Made by a program: the position numbers and the translations under genes | From: a virus | DNA length: 26,815 bases | Strand: one strand, 5' to 3' | IMG/VR virus record: IMGVR_UViG_3300043449_000873 | Span: 1-26,815 of that record | Shown here: one piece after another, positions 1 through 7,387 of the stretch | Position numbering within the stretch: position 1 is the stretch's first letter | How the letters are laid out: every line of letters starts with the position of its first letter | Notes under the pieces: model-generated | The model's database searches: none | What the model was told of the DNA's origin: nothing | What the model saw: only the letters and a program-made list of their open reading frames with translations

Positions 1-1
1 T

Positions 2-514
2 AGTCTTTATATTAATAGTGATGGTGGTTCATCAGGTTGGGAAATGTTAAATAGAAATGCTTGGGGTGAAATATACATACAGGCTAACGGTACAAATACT
101 GCGGGTACGACAAATTGGGTTAGTTTAACAGGTTTAACATGGTCTTATACAGGTGGAAACGGTATCGACATGGTTACAAACGGTAAATTAAGAGTAAAAC
201 CTAATAACGGAGGATTATATTTTTTATTTTCTGTCGGTTCAATACAAGTTCAAAACGTTGCATCGGCATATGATTTTTTCTTAGGTATTTCTAAAAACGG
301 GGCGACCCCCCAACCAGGATTTTGGCAAGGTGCGATGTGTGATGGTAACTTAACCGCAACTGCAGCAGAAGAAGATGATAAGACTTTAAGTATAAATAAT
401 ATAGTTTCATTATCAGATGGTGATACTTTAGAAATGGCAATGAGGATGAGTAGTGCAGTTCCACAAGGTAGGCTTGAGAGTGGTAGTATATTTATTTATA
501 GAATAGGAGATTAA
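2..514 (+). CDS. C-terminal part of a phage fibre protein, C1q/TNF-like jelly roll (5' end outside window)
   Basis: The frame is open from base 2, so the ATG at 44 is probably internal and the gene starts upstream of the window. The visible 171 residues are rich in Gly, Asn, Thr and Ser and show alternating beta-strand patterns. They end in a C1q-like signature: an aromatic strand (GLYFLF), then the SLSDGDTLEMAM strand, then a closing strand (GSIFIYRIG). Such jelly-roll heads commonly trimerise and form receptor-binding tips of phage fibres. The next gene starts one base after the stop, and its ribosome-binding-like AGGAGA lies inside this frame's last codons, so the two are probably co-transcribed. 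The fibre role comes from composition and neighbours; the exact family is inferred. Confidence 0.6.
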   Translation, partial: SLYINSDGGSSGWEMLNRNAWGEIYIQANGTNTAGTTNWVSLTGLTWSYTGGNGIDMVTNGKLRVKPNNGGLYFLFSVGSIQVQNVASAYDFFLGISKNGATPQPGFWQGAMCDGNLTATAAEEDDKTLSINNIVSLSDGDTLEMAMRMSSAVPQGRLESGSIFIYRIGD

Positions 515-515
515 T

Positions 516-2360
516 ATGGGAATTTTACAAAAAAAATCTGTAGGGAATATTGATTATGTATTAATCGATGATATGTACCCCACTTATAGTGGTGAATCAG
601 GAACTGTTGCCATTTCTACTTTAGGAGGTATATTTTCTTGTGAAAGTGGATATACTTGGTCAACATATTCTAATAAAAATATTTCGGGTGAAATATATGC
701 CTATAATCATACCGATGTTGGGTTAATACCAACTTTAGACACTTGGTTTAATTTTAATGGAGTAGCAACAACAACACCATTTACGTTAACTTCAAATTCA
801 TCTGGGTTTACCTTAACATTAGCAAATTCCGCACCACAATTAAATGTATCCAATGATACGATAGGTAGATTTCTAACAATTAGTAGTAATACATTTAGAG
901 CGGCAAATGCGCAATGGAATCAATTAAGGGCCGCACCTGCAAGAAATAACGTATCACCAATTAGATATAGTAATGCACATTTTGGAACAAGTGCCCAAAA
1001 TGATACTGCAAATATAATAACACCTGTTATGTTTACAGGTAGCAATAGAAATAATGATTATTTTTTTGAGGGGTATTATGTCGATTCTAGAGAAGGTGTT
1101 AACTCATCATTATCTAGGATTAGTAATAAAGTATCTGCGATGATGATTGAAGAACCTGTAAAATTTAATGAAACAGGTGTAAGTAAATCATTCACAACCA
1201 ATAAATGGATTACTGTAAATGATAGTGTAAATCAATGGTTTATGGGTACGGGTACAACATTTAGCGGTGGAGGAACTTCAATCTATATCTCAAATGACGG
1301 AGGACTGACTCCAAGTTATACAAACAGTACTCCTCAAGTATCACATTTTTATAAAGATTTTACATTTCCTAAAAACTTACAATCAAATGTTTTAATAGAG
1401 TTTTATTGGAAAGGTGTGGGAGAAGTTGGGTTAGATTATGGTAAAACTTATGTAACCCCAACAACAGTAACTCCATTAGCGGGTACCCAAGTTTCTTCAA
1501 TCTATTCTGTTGGTTTAACTAACTATCAAAATACCGCCTCATTTACTTATCAATCAATAATCATAAATAAAGACGATGCAATAGACCAAACAAAAAGATT
1601 AGTCTTTAGTTGGATAAATGATAACTCATCAGGTACCAACCCACCATTTTGTGTTGATAGTTTAAGAATTTCATTTTATGTTAATGATGATTGGTACACA
1701 TTAACTTCAGGTGATACTGAAACCTTTAATTATAAAGGGTTTAGTGGAAATGGGTGGACCGTTGTAAATGGTGCAACTAATTTTTGGACTGTTGGTGTTT
1801 CAGAGTTTAGTGGTAGTAATGATAATTATTCTGCTTATATAACTAATGCAAATAATATAACATATTATGGTTCTGAATTTAATAATGCGGATAATAGAGG
1901 TTTGGCACAATACACAATAACAACTGCTCAAGTATCTCATTTTTATAAAGATTTTACATTAACAAGTGCGTCAACACTAACGTTTAATTGGAAGTGTTGG
2001 GGGGAAAATGGATTAACTACCTCACCAACTAACTATGACTATGGTACTGTTGTAATGACAACTACTGGAACTACTCCAGTTGCGGGTACTGAGGTGTCAA
2101 CAGTCCAAGCGACTGTAGGTGGTAACGGTAGGATTGGTGCAACAACAAATTCAGGTAAATTTAACGAAGGTTATGGTGGTTCTGATAATAATTGGAGAAC
2201 TGAAACTATTAATCTAAGTGCTTATTCAGGTCAAACCAAAAGAATAGTGTTTACTTGGAAAAATGATGGTTCGGTAGGTGACAACCCTCCATTTGTTGTT
2301 GACAATATACAAATAACAGGTATCGGTAATTGGTCAACTTACTTACAAAAAATAAACTAA
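516..2360 (+). CDS. Tail fibre/adhesin with two cleaved-adhesin-like (gingipain-type) domains
   Basis: 614 residues. The N-terminal ~225 residues are beta-rich and not recognised. Two related domains follow, at about residues 231-386 and 414-604. Each starts near a Trp (W231, W414) and contains the shared motif QVSHFYKDFT (residues 274 and 472), then a strand with a Trp (FYWKG, FNWKC), a DYG motif, and an ending of type RLVFSWxND...NPPFxVDxxxI. This is the pattern of the cleaved-adhesin/MAM-like jelly-roll domains of Bacteroidetes surface proteins such as gingipains, which bind protein or glycan. The start is supported by AGGAGA five bases upstream, one of the few clear Shine-Dalgarno-like sites here. 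A role in host-surface binding is inferred from the domains and from the fibre gene immediately before it. Confidence 0.6.
   Translation: MGILQKKSVGNIDYVLIDDMYPTYSGESGTVAISTLGGIFSCESGYTWSTYSNKNISGEIYAYNHTDVGLIPTLDTWFNFNGVATTTPFTLTSNSSGFTLTLANSAPQLNVSNDTIGRFLTISSNTFRAANAQWNQLRAAPARNNVSPIRYSNAHFGTSAQNDTANIITPVMFTGSNRNNDYFFEGYYVDSREGVNSSLSRISNKVSAMMIEEPVKFNETGVSKSFTTNKWITVNDSVNQWFMGTGTTFSGGGTSIYISNDGGLTPSYTNSTPQVSHFYKDFTFPKNLQSNVLIEFYWKGVGEVGLDYGKTYVTPTTVTPLAGTQVSSIYSVGLTNYQNTASFTYQSIIINKDDAIDQTKRLVFSWINDNSSGTNPPFCVDSLRISFYVNDDWYTLTSGDTETFNYKGFSGNGWTVVNGATNFWTVGVSEFSGSNDNYSAYITNANNITYYGSEFNNADNRGLAQYTITTAQVSHFYKDFTLTSASTLTFNWKCWGENGLTTSPTNYDYGTVVMTTTGTTPVAGTEVSTVQATVGGNGRIGATTNSGKFNEGYGGSDNNWRTETINLSAYSGQTKRIVFTWKNDGSVGDNPPFVVDNIQITGIGNWSTYLQKIN
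1206..2328 (+). repeat. Two imperfect tandem copies of an adhesin-like domain inside the fibre gene
   Basis: Copy 1 spans about 1206-1674 and copy 2 about 1755-2328. The best conserved stretch starts at 1335 and at 1929 (594 bases apart) and differs at one position in about 31 bases, while the rest has diverged strongly. An internal duplication followed by uneven divergence or gene conversion would explain this. Confidence 0.7.
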
Positions 2361-2365
2361 ATGAA

Positions 2366-2372
2366 TATTTAT
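2366..2372 (+). promoter_or_regulatory. TATTTAT element before the 208-residue gene
   Basis: TATTTAT ends four bases before the ATG at 2377. The same heptamer lies in sense orientation before most genes of the window. If it acts like a -10 element, transcripts of this gene would be nearly or completely leaderless. Confidence 0.5.
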
Positions 2373-2376
2373 AATT

Positions 2377-3003
2377 ATGAATTTACTTAAAATAGGTTAT
2401 AGAATACAACAACAAACTGTTTTAGCTGGTGAATCATCATCACTACCACCTCTTTACATTTTTAGTGAAACGTTAGACACTAATGTCTATAACGATATTA
2501 CATCTGTATCATCTTGGATGAATTACGGAAGAATTAATTATGATTATACATTTTGTCGAGTACAAGGAAGATTATTTGTTGAGCAAGAAGGATGGAGTGG
2601 TCTAACACAAGAAGATAAATTTTCTGCGGCATCGAATTTTATTGTGGATAAAACTTATAGAGATGAGGTTTTAACCGAAGAACAACAAAAAAGTTTTTGG
2701 GATATTTTAGTTGATTCGTCATATAATTCTAGACTAAACAGATGGAAATCTGCAAAATCATACATGTCTTATTATCTAACATTAACCGAATCTGCCGATA
2801 TTGCGGTTTCAACAAAAACATTAAGTGAAGATTTTGTAACATATAATATACAATCGTTAACTACTGATGGTGTTAATGGTCTATTTGATTGGATTACAAG
2901 TACCAATAATTATAGTAGTGGTAACGGATTTAATGGTAAACCTTATTGGTCTCAAACACATCAAGATAATTTAATGAAGATTCTTAAAGACGGAATTTAT
3001 TAA
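2377..3003 (+). CDS. Hypothetical protein, 208 residues
   Basis: I do not recognise a family. The protein is rich in Ser, Tyr, Asn and Trp. The N-terminal half is beta-like and carries an FCRVQGRLFVEQEGW segment. The middle (about residues 80-140) is helical and polar with basic and aromatic residues (SRLNRWKSAKSYMSYY), and the C-terminus ends in a helix. No signal peptide or membrane segment is visible. It follows two fibre genes in the same direction, 16 bases after the fibre stop, with its own TATTTAT element. A fibre accessory or assembly role is possible but rests only on position. The stop codon directly abuts the promoter of the DNA polymerase gene. Confidence 0.6.
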   Translation: MNLLKIGYRIQQQTVLAGESSSLPPLYIFSETLDTNVYNDITSVSSWMNYGRINYDYTFCRVQGRLFVEQEGWSGLTQEDKFSAASNFIVDKTYRDEVLTEEQQKSFWDILVDSSYNSRLNRWKSAKSYMSYYLTLTESADIAVSTKTLSEDFVTYNIQSLTTDGVNGLFDWITSTNNYSSGNGFNGKPYWSQTHQDNLMKILKDGIY

Positions 3004-3032
3004 TTGACATGATTTAAAAAATATCATATACT
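3004..3032 (+). promoter_or_regulatory. Sigma70-type promoter for the DNA polymerase gene
   Basis: TTGACA at 3004-3009, a 17-base spacer and TATACT at 3027-3032. The -35 box is a perfect consensus match and the -10 box has one mismatch, at optimal spacing. Predicted start near 3039, giving a leader of about 55 bases. The TATTTAT element is absent here, consistent with early transcription by host polymerase. Confidence 0.7.
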
Positions 3033-3044
3033 TACTTAAGTAAG
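3031..3044. promoter_or_regulatory. Perfect 14-base palindrome overlapping the -10 box and predicted start site
   Basis: CTTACTTAAGTAAG reads identically on both strands. It begins in the last two bases of the -10 box and covers the expected transcription start, where a repressor would block initiation. A site for a dimeric DNA-binding protein is inferred; its ligand is unknown. Confidence 0.5.
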
Positions 3045-3093
3045 GTAAATGTCGTTAGTTTACGGCAGCTAATAAACCACTTAAAAGTATAAC

Positions 3094-5892
3094 ATGATAA
3101 GTCAAGAAGAAATTAAATTGTTCCTTGAAGGGAATGACCCTGAAGAATTCATAGTATCGATTGAATTCGATTACGCATCCAACTCAATTTTTAAAATCAA
3201 AGAAATACCTGGTAAAGGTAAAGAAATTAGGAAAGATACTTTCACACCTTTTGCTTGGGTTGGTGATTTACGAGGTTTGAACTTTTATCAATCGTCTAAA
3301 GGTCTTCAGAAAGAAGCCATGTCCAAGTACGGAATAATGATTGATAAATTAGAAACGGGTGGGAATGACAGATTAGACCAAGGGTTAAATTTTATGGTTA
3401 AATCTCTCAAAGGTTATCGGGAGCTGATTCAGTTTTTTAGAGATGGTGGAGTAGACCCTTGGGGAGAAAAAACAAAAGACAAAGTGTTAATTTTACCCCC
3501 TGTCGAACAATACCTAATATCAAAAGAAAAAAGATTATTCAAAGGGTATGAGGAATATAACGATATTACCAGGTTTGTATTCGACTTAGAGACGACCGCA
3601 TTAGAACCAAAAGACGGTCGTATTTTCATGATAGGGATGAAAACAAATAAAGGGTTCAAAAAGGTTATTGAATGTTCAAATGAAGATGAAGAAAGGAAAG
3701 GTCTTGTAGAATTTTTTAGGACAATTAACGAATTAAAACCAAGTATCATAGGTGGTTATAACTCAGCAAACTTCGACTGGTTTTGGATTTTTGAAAGATG
3801 TAAAGCACTTCACTTAGACATTAAAAAAATATGTAGAACATTAAATCCCGATATTAATATCAAACAATCTGAAAATCTTTTAAAACTTGCAAATGAGGTT
3901 GAAAGATATAATCAAGTTGGTATGTGGGGATATAATGTTATTGACATCCTCCACTCAGTTAGACGAGCCCAAGCGATTAATTCAAGTATTAAATCTGCAG
4001 GGTTAAAGTACATTACTCAATATATTAATGCCGAAGCGAAAGACCGTATTTATGTTGACCATGATAAGATTGGTCCGATGTATAGAGACAAAGAAGATTA
4101 TTGGTTAAACATTGAAAACGGTAAATATAAGAAAGTTGGGTTAGACCCAAAAATTGATTTGGCCTGTGAAAAACATTCTAATGTCTATATTAAAACGACA
4201 GGTGATGATATAATTGAGCGTTATCTTGACGATGACTTGGAAGAAACCCTTTTGGTTGATGAGGAATTCAACCAAGGGACGTTTTTGTTGGCTTCATTAG
4301 TACCAACAACATATGAAAGGGTGTCGACTATGGGTACCGCAACATTATGGAAAATGTTGATGTTGGCGTGGTCTTATAAATACAAATTAGCAATTCCTAA
4401 AAAACAAGAAAAAACAGAATTTGTAGGTGGGTTGTCAAGGTTACTTAAAGTAGGTTATTCGAGAAATGTATTAAAACTTGACTACTCTTCACTTTATCCA
4501 TCAATACAATTAGTTCACGATGTATTTCCTGAATGTGATATTATGGGAGGGATGAAAGGAATGTTATCATATTTCCGTAACGCCCGTATTATGTATAAAA
4601 ATTTAGCGTCAGAATGGGAAAGTAAGGATAAAAAGAAATCATTATCATTCGATAGAAAACAATTACCTATTAAAATATTCATTAACTCAATGTTCGGTGC
4701 GTTATCTGCACCACAGGTATTTGCTTGGGGTGATATGTATATGGGTGAACAAATCACTTGTACAGGTAGACAATATTTAAGACAAATGATTAGATTCTTT
4801 ATGAAAAAAGGATATACTCCTTTGGTGATGGATACCGATGGTGTTAACTTCTCTAAACCTGAAGGATGGGAAAATCATAGATATATCGGTAAAGGTTTAA
4901 ATTGGAAAGTTAAAGAGGGTAAAGAATATACTGGTGACGATGCAGATGTGGCAGAATTTAATGATACATTCATGAGAGGTGAAATGGCGTTAGATACTGA
5001 CGGTACTTGGCCATCATGTATCAACTTAGCACGTAAGAATTATGCCGTAATGGAAGCTAGTGGCAAAATTAAACTAACAGGTAATACTATTAAATCTAAA
5101 AAACTACCGTTATATATTGAGGACTTTTTAGATAAAGGGGTTAAACAACTACTTGAGGGTAAAGGTCAAGAATTTGTTGAGTGGTATTACGAATACCTTA
5201 ATAAGATTTACAACAAACAAATCCCTCTTATGAAAATTGCCCAAAGAGCAAAGGTAAAGTTAAGTTTGGATGATTATAAAAAACGGTCAACTCAGAAAAC
5301 AAAATCGGGTGGAGCTATGAGCATGATGGCACATATGGAACTTGCCTTAAAACATAAATTAAATGTGAGTTTAGGGGATGTTATTTATTATGTTAATAAT
5401 GGGACCAAGGCATCACAAGGAGATGTGCAGAAAGTTAATAAACTTAAACGAGGGTGGAGCGAGGAACAACTTAAATATTATTATGAGGGTCATGGAAAAT
5501 ATCCTGACGATTCTCTAACGTCGATGATTCAAATTAATTGTTATATGTTGGACCAATCCGAGATTGAGAATAATCCTGATATGAAAGGTGATTATAATGT
5601 CCCAAGGGCTATTGCAACTTTTAATAAACGGATTGAACCATTATTAGTCGTATTCAAAGAAGAAATAAGGGATGGTTTATTGGTTTCTAAACCTGATGAT
5701 AGAAGTTTCTTTACTAAAGACCAATGCGAATTAATTAACGGAGTCCCATTTGAGGAAAAGGACCAAGATAGATTGTATGAGGACGTGTTGGATATTAGTG
5801 AGCCTGAACTTAAATATTGGGAAAAACGAGGTTTAAGCCCTGATTACATATATGATTTAGCAGAAGAAGGATGGGAAGAAAAGTTAATCTAA
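3094..5892 (+). CDS. 43: Family B replicative DNA polymerase with 3'-5' exonuclease (T4 gp43-like)
   Basis: Template-directed DNA synthesis with proofreading; the phage replicase. 932 residues, close to T4 gp43 (898). Exonuclease motifs: Exo I FDLETT (D164, E166), Exo II with NSANFD (D228) and an Exo III-like Y-x3-D in YLDDDLEE. Polymerase motifs: A, DYSSLYPS from D463; B, KIFINSMFG with N531; C, DTDG at 580-583. A KNY and KSKKLPLY region follows motif C as in T4-type enzymes. All catalytic carboxylates are present, so it should be active. It is transcribed from the sigma70-type promoter at 3004-3032, in contrast to the TATTTAT-driven genes around it. Its last nine bases overlap the convergent gene on the other strand. 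Confidence 0.96.
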   Translation: MISQEEIKLFLEGNDPEEFIVSIEFDYASNSIFKIKEIPGKGKEIRKDTFTPFAWVGDLRGLNFYQSSKGLQKEAMSKYGIMIDKLETGGNDRLDQGLNFMVKSLKGYRELIQFFRDGGVDPWGEKTKDKVLILPPVEQYLISKEKRLFKGYEEYNDITRFVFDLETTALEPKDGRIFMIGMKTNKGFKKVIECSNEDEERKGLVEFFRTINELKPSIIGGYNSANFDWFWIFERCKALHLDIKKICRTLNPDINIKQSENLLKLANEVERYNQVGMWGYNVIDILHSVRRAQAINSSIKSAGLKYITQYINAEAKDRIYVDHDKIGPMYRDKEDYWLNIENGKYKKVGLDPKIDLACEKHSNVYIKTTGDDIIERYLDDDLEETLLVDEEFNQGTFLLASLVPTTYERVSTMGTATLWKMLMLAWSYKYKLAIPKKQEKTEFVGGLSRLLKVGYSRNVLKLDYSSLYPSIQLVHDVFPECDIMGGMKGMLSYFRNARIMYKNLASEWESKDKKKSLSFDRKQLPIKIFINSMFGALSAPQVFAWGDMYMGEQITCTGRQYLRQMIRFFMKKGYTPLVMDTDGVNFSKPEGWENHRYIGKGLNWKVKEGKEYTGDDADVAEFNDTFMRGEMALDTDGTWPSCINLARKNYAVMEASGKIKLTGNTIKSKKLPLYIEDFLDKGVKQLLEGKGQEFVEWYYEYLNKIYNKQIPLMKIAQRAKVKLSLDDYKKRSTQKTKSGGAMSMMAHMELALKHKLNVSLGDVIYYVNNGTKASQGDVQKVNKLKRGWSEEQLKYYYEGHGKYPDDSLTSMIQINCYMLDQSEIENNPDMKGDYNVPRAIATFNKRIEPLLVVFKEEIRDGLLVSKPDDRSFFTKDQCELINGVPFEEKDQDRLYEDVLDISEPELKYWEKRGLSPDYIYDLAEEGWEEKLI

Positions 5893-6237
5893 CTTTATCC
5901 CATCTGACGATGTTATGTACCAATTACCGTTAAAATAAAATAGTTCTACACAAGCTCTATTATTAATTAATATTTCATCATATTCTTCATCAATCTTACC
6001 TTGTTTAGGTTTTATTAAAACATTGGTTAATGATTTAATTTTAATATTTTCTGTTGTTGACTCATCTAATATTACTACACACTCATCTACATTTTTAACC
6101 ACTATAAAGTCCTCTCCATTAGTGGTATACGTATCTTGAGATATTACTTTATTAGTTGACACGACTTTAGAATGTTCAAAATGGACATGTCTATCACTAA
6201 TTTGTTTTCTAACTAATGTTGATTTTTGACCTATCAT
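5884..6237 (-). CDS. Small beta-rich protein, possible virion component (hypothetical)
   Basis: 117 residues, not recognised with certainty. The N-terminal ~35 residues are polar. The rest is a run of short beta strands: DFIVVKNVDECVVILD, then IKIKSLTNVLIKP, then ACVELFYFNGNWYITSSDG. This repeating pattern, ending in a xWYIxSSDG strand, resembles beta-layered segments of phage structural or decoration proteins. It starts four bases after the stop of the gp13-like gene and is probably co-expressed with it. Its stop region (TTAATCTAA) overlaps the end of the DNA polymerase gene and supplies the stop codon for both strands. Confidence 0.6.
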   Translation of the reverse strand: MIGQKSTLVRKQISDRHVHFEHSKVVSTNKVISQDTYTTNGEDFIVVKNVDECVVILDESTTENIKIKSLTNVLIKPKQGKIDEEYDEILINNRACVELFYFNGNWYITSSDGIKLD

Positions 6238-6241
6238 AAAA

Positions 6242-7366
6242 TTAGATTACATAAATTTGTCTTGGCATTGCGGTAAATTTCTTTTGTTTATTTAAGTTTT
6301 CCGCAAGTAACGCCTCTCTTTCCATAACCTTCTCAGGTCTCAGTCTGGTTAATCTACCTTCAGCACCAATCAATTCTTCTATCAATTTTGTTTTTTCATC
6401 TTTACCTTCAGTTGCTAATGATTGATAGTCCATTGTTAACTCACTATCAGGTGTTTTAATATTACCACTAAATTTACCTCTAACTTTAGAAAGAGCTTCT
6501 TTAGCGGATGCAAAGAAATATCTACGAACCCAAATTTGTGCTGGATTATTTAAATCAACCCAAGATATTTTATCGAAAGGTACATCAGATGGTAATTTAA
6601 TAATATCAGGATTATCTTTTAAACATTTGTCTCTATCTGAAGTACCCGTATCATAATACCAATACCATACTTGACCTTTTCTTAAAGACCCACTACCGAA
6701 GTCAAATTTACCACCAGGAACATTCATTAAATGAATCGCCTTCTTACCTTCAGGTAATGCAGTAATTCGGTAAGTTAAATCACCACCAATAATTCTTCTT
6801 TGTATGTTTATTTGTTGCATCCTAAGTAACATATCAAAGGCGGGCATCATAAAATAACTTCCTGACATATTACCCATTTGAGCAAAACCTCCGTTACCTC
6901 CGATACCTCCACCACCTAAAGTACCAAATGACCATGGGTCAAATAAAAGATTATTCATCGCGGTTGGTGTAAACCATAATAATTCATTTATTTCTCTACC
7001 CGCAGGTATTTCATAAATTTGTTTACCCCTCTCAAGAGTGAAGTAATCTTTTTTAAGTACATAATCACCACCCGCTTGTAAACCAACTATTTTAGAATAT
7101 GCGTAGGTATATCTTTCTTCATAGTCTAAACTTTTAGTTATGAACGCTCTTGATAGAGATTGAGTATCTAAATTAAGATTATATAATGAGGTCCACTGTG
7201 ATTCAATTAACCAATCCTGTACATATTGGGAATAATCTTCTATGGATAAAGCTAATATAGAGTCTAATTGCTCATCTTCTAATTCAACACTCCTTAAAGG
7301 AGCTCCTAATGTATGTCTCAATCTTGTATATAATTGAGTTCTTTCTGGTTCTGCGATAATTGACAT
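6242..7366 (-). CDS. Putative neck/head-completion protein (T4 gp13-like)
   Basis: 374 residues. The N-terminus has the helical pattern common in head-completion or neck proteins (LGAPLRSVELEDEQLDSILA, then SIEDYSQYVQDWLIESQW). A Gly-rich, Met-rich loop sits at about residues 150-175 (GGGGIGGNGG), followed by a beta-rich core and a helical C-terminus with EGRLTRLRPEKVMEREALL. No transmembrane segment is seen. In T4, gp13 and gp14 form the neck that closes the filled head and docks the tail. The gp14-like and gp15-like candidates across the divergent promoter region fit this. It has its own TATTTAT element and an AAGGA sequence seven bases before the ATG. The family call is from pattern memory and is moderate. 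Confidence 0.55.
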   Translation of the reverse strand: MSIIAEPERTQLYTRLRHTLGAPLRSVELEDEQLDSILALSIEDYSQYVQDWLIESQWTSLYNLNLDTQSLSRAFITKSLDYEERYTYAYSKIVGLQAGGDYVLKKDYFTLERGKQIYEIPAGREINELLWFTPTAMNNLLFDPWSFGTLGGGGIGGNGGFAQMGNMSGSYFMMPAFDMLLRMQQINIQRRIIGGDLTYRITALPEGKKAIHLMNVPGGKFDFGSGSLRKGQVWYWYYDTGTSDRDKCLKDNPDIIKLPSDVPFDKISWVDLNNPAQIWVRRYFFASAKEALSKVRGKFSGNIKTPDSELTMDYQSLATEGKDEKTKLIEELIGAEGRLTRLRPEKVMEREALLAENLNKQKKFTAMPRQIYVI

Positions 7367-7380
7367 GATTCCTTTTTATT

Positions 7381-7387
7381 ATAAATA
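7381..7387 (-). promoter_or_regulatory. TATTTAT element before the gp13-like gene
   Basis: On the minus strand TATTTAT lies 14 bases before the ATG at 7366. It sits directly after the stop of the SOD fusion gene, so the downstream pair could be transcribed on its own. Confidence 0.5.

Noticed and set aside
489-499. Two overlapping TATTTAT copies before the fibre gene at 516
   Set aside because: They lie inside the coding end of the preceding fibre gene, where they encode conserved-looking residues, and the gene at 516 has a Shine-Dalgarno-like site. Not counted as promoter evidence.
3045-3080. Possible tRNA in the leader of the DNA polymerase gene
   Set aside because: Only short five-base pairings exist, with no acceptor stem, T arm or CCA-like end. 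I found no tRNA or rRNA in the window.
3429-4757. Minus-strand ORFs inside the DNA polymerase gene (3429-3749 and 4515-4757)
   Set aside because: They are antisense to conserved polymerase motifs, have no promoter element or recognisable product, and are shadows of a strongly conserved gene.
7330-7366. IAE-P at the N-terminus of the gp13-like protein as a cleavage site
   Set aside because: Pro after Glu would be an unfavourable cleavage position, and a neck protein is added after prohead maturation.
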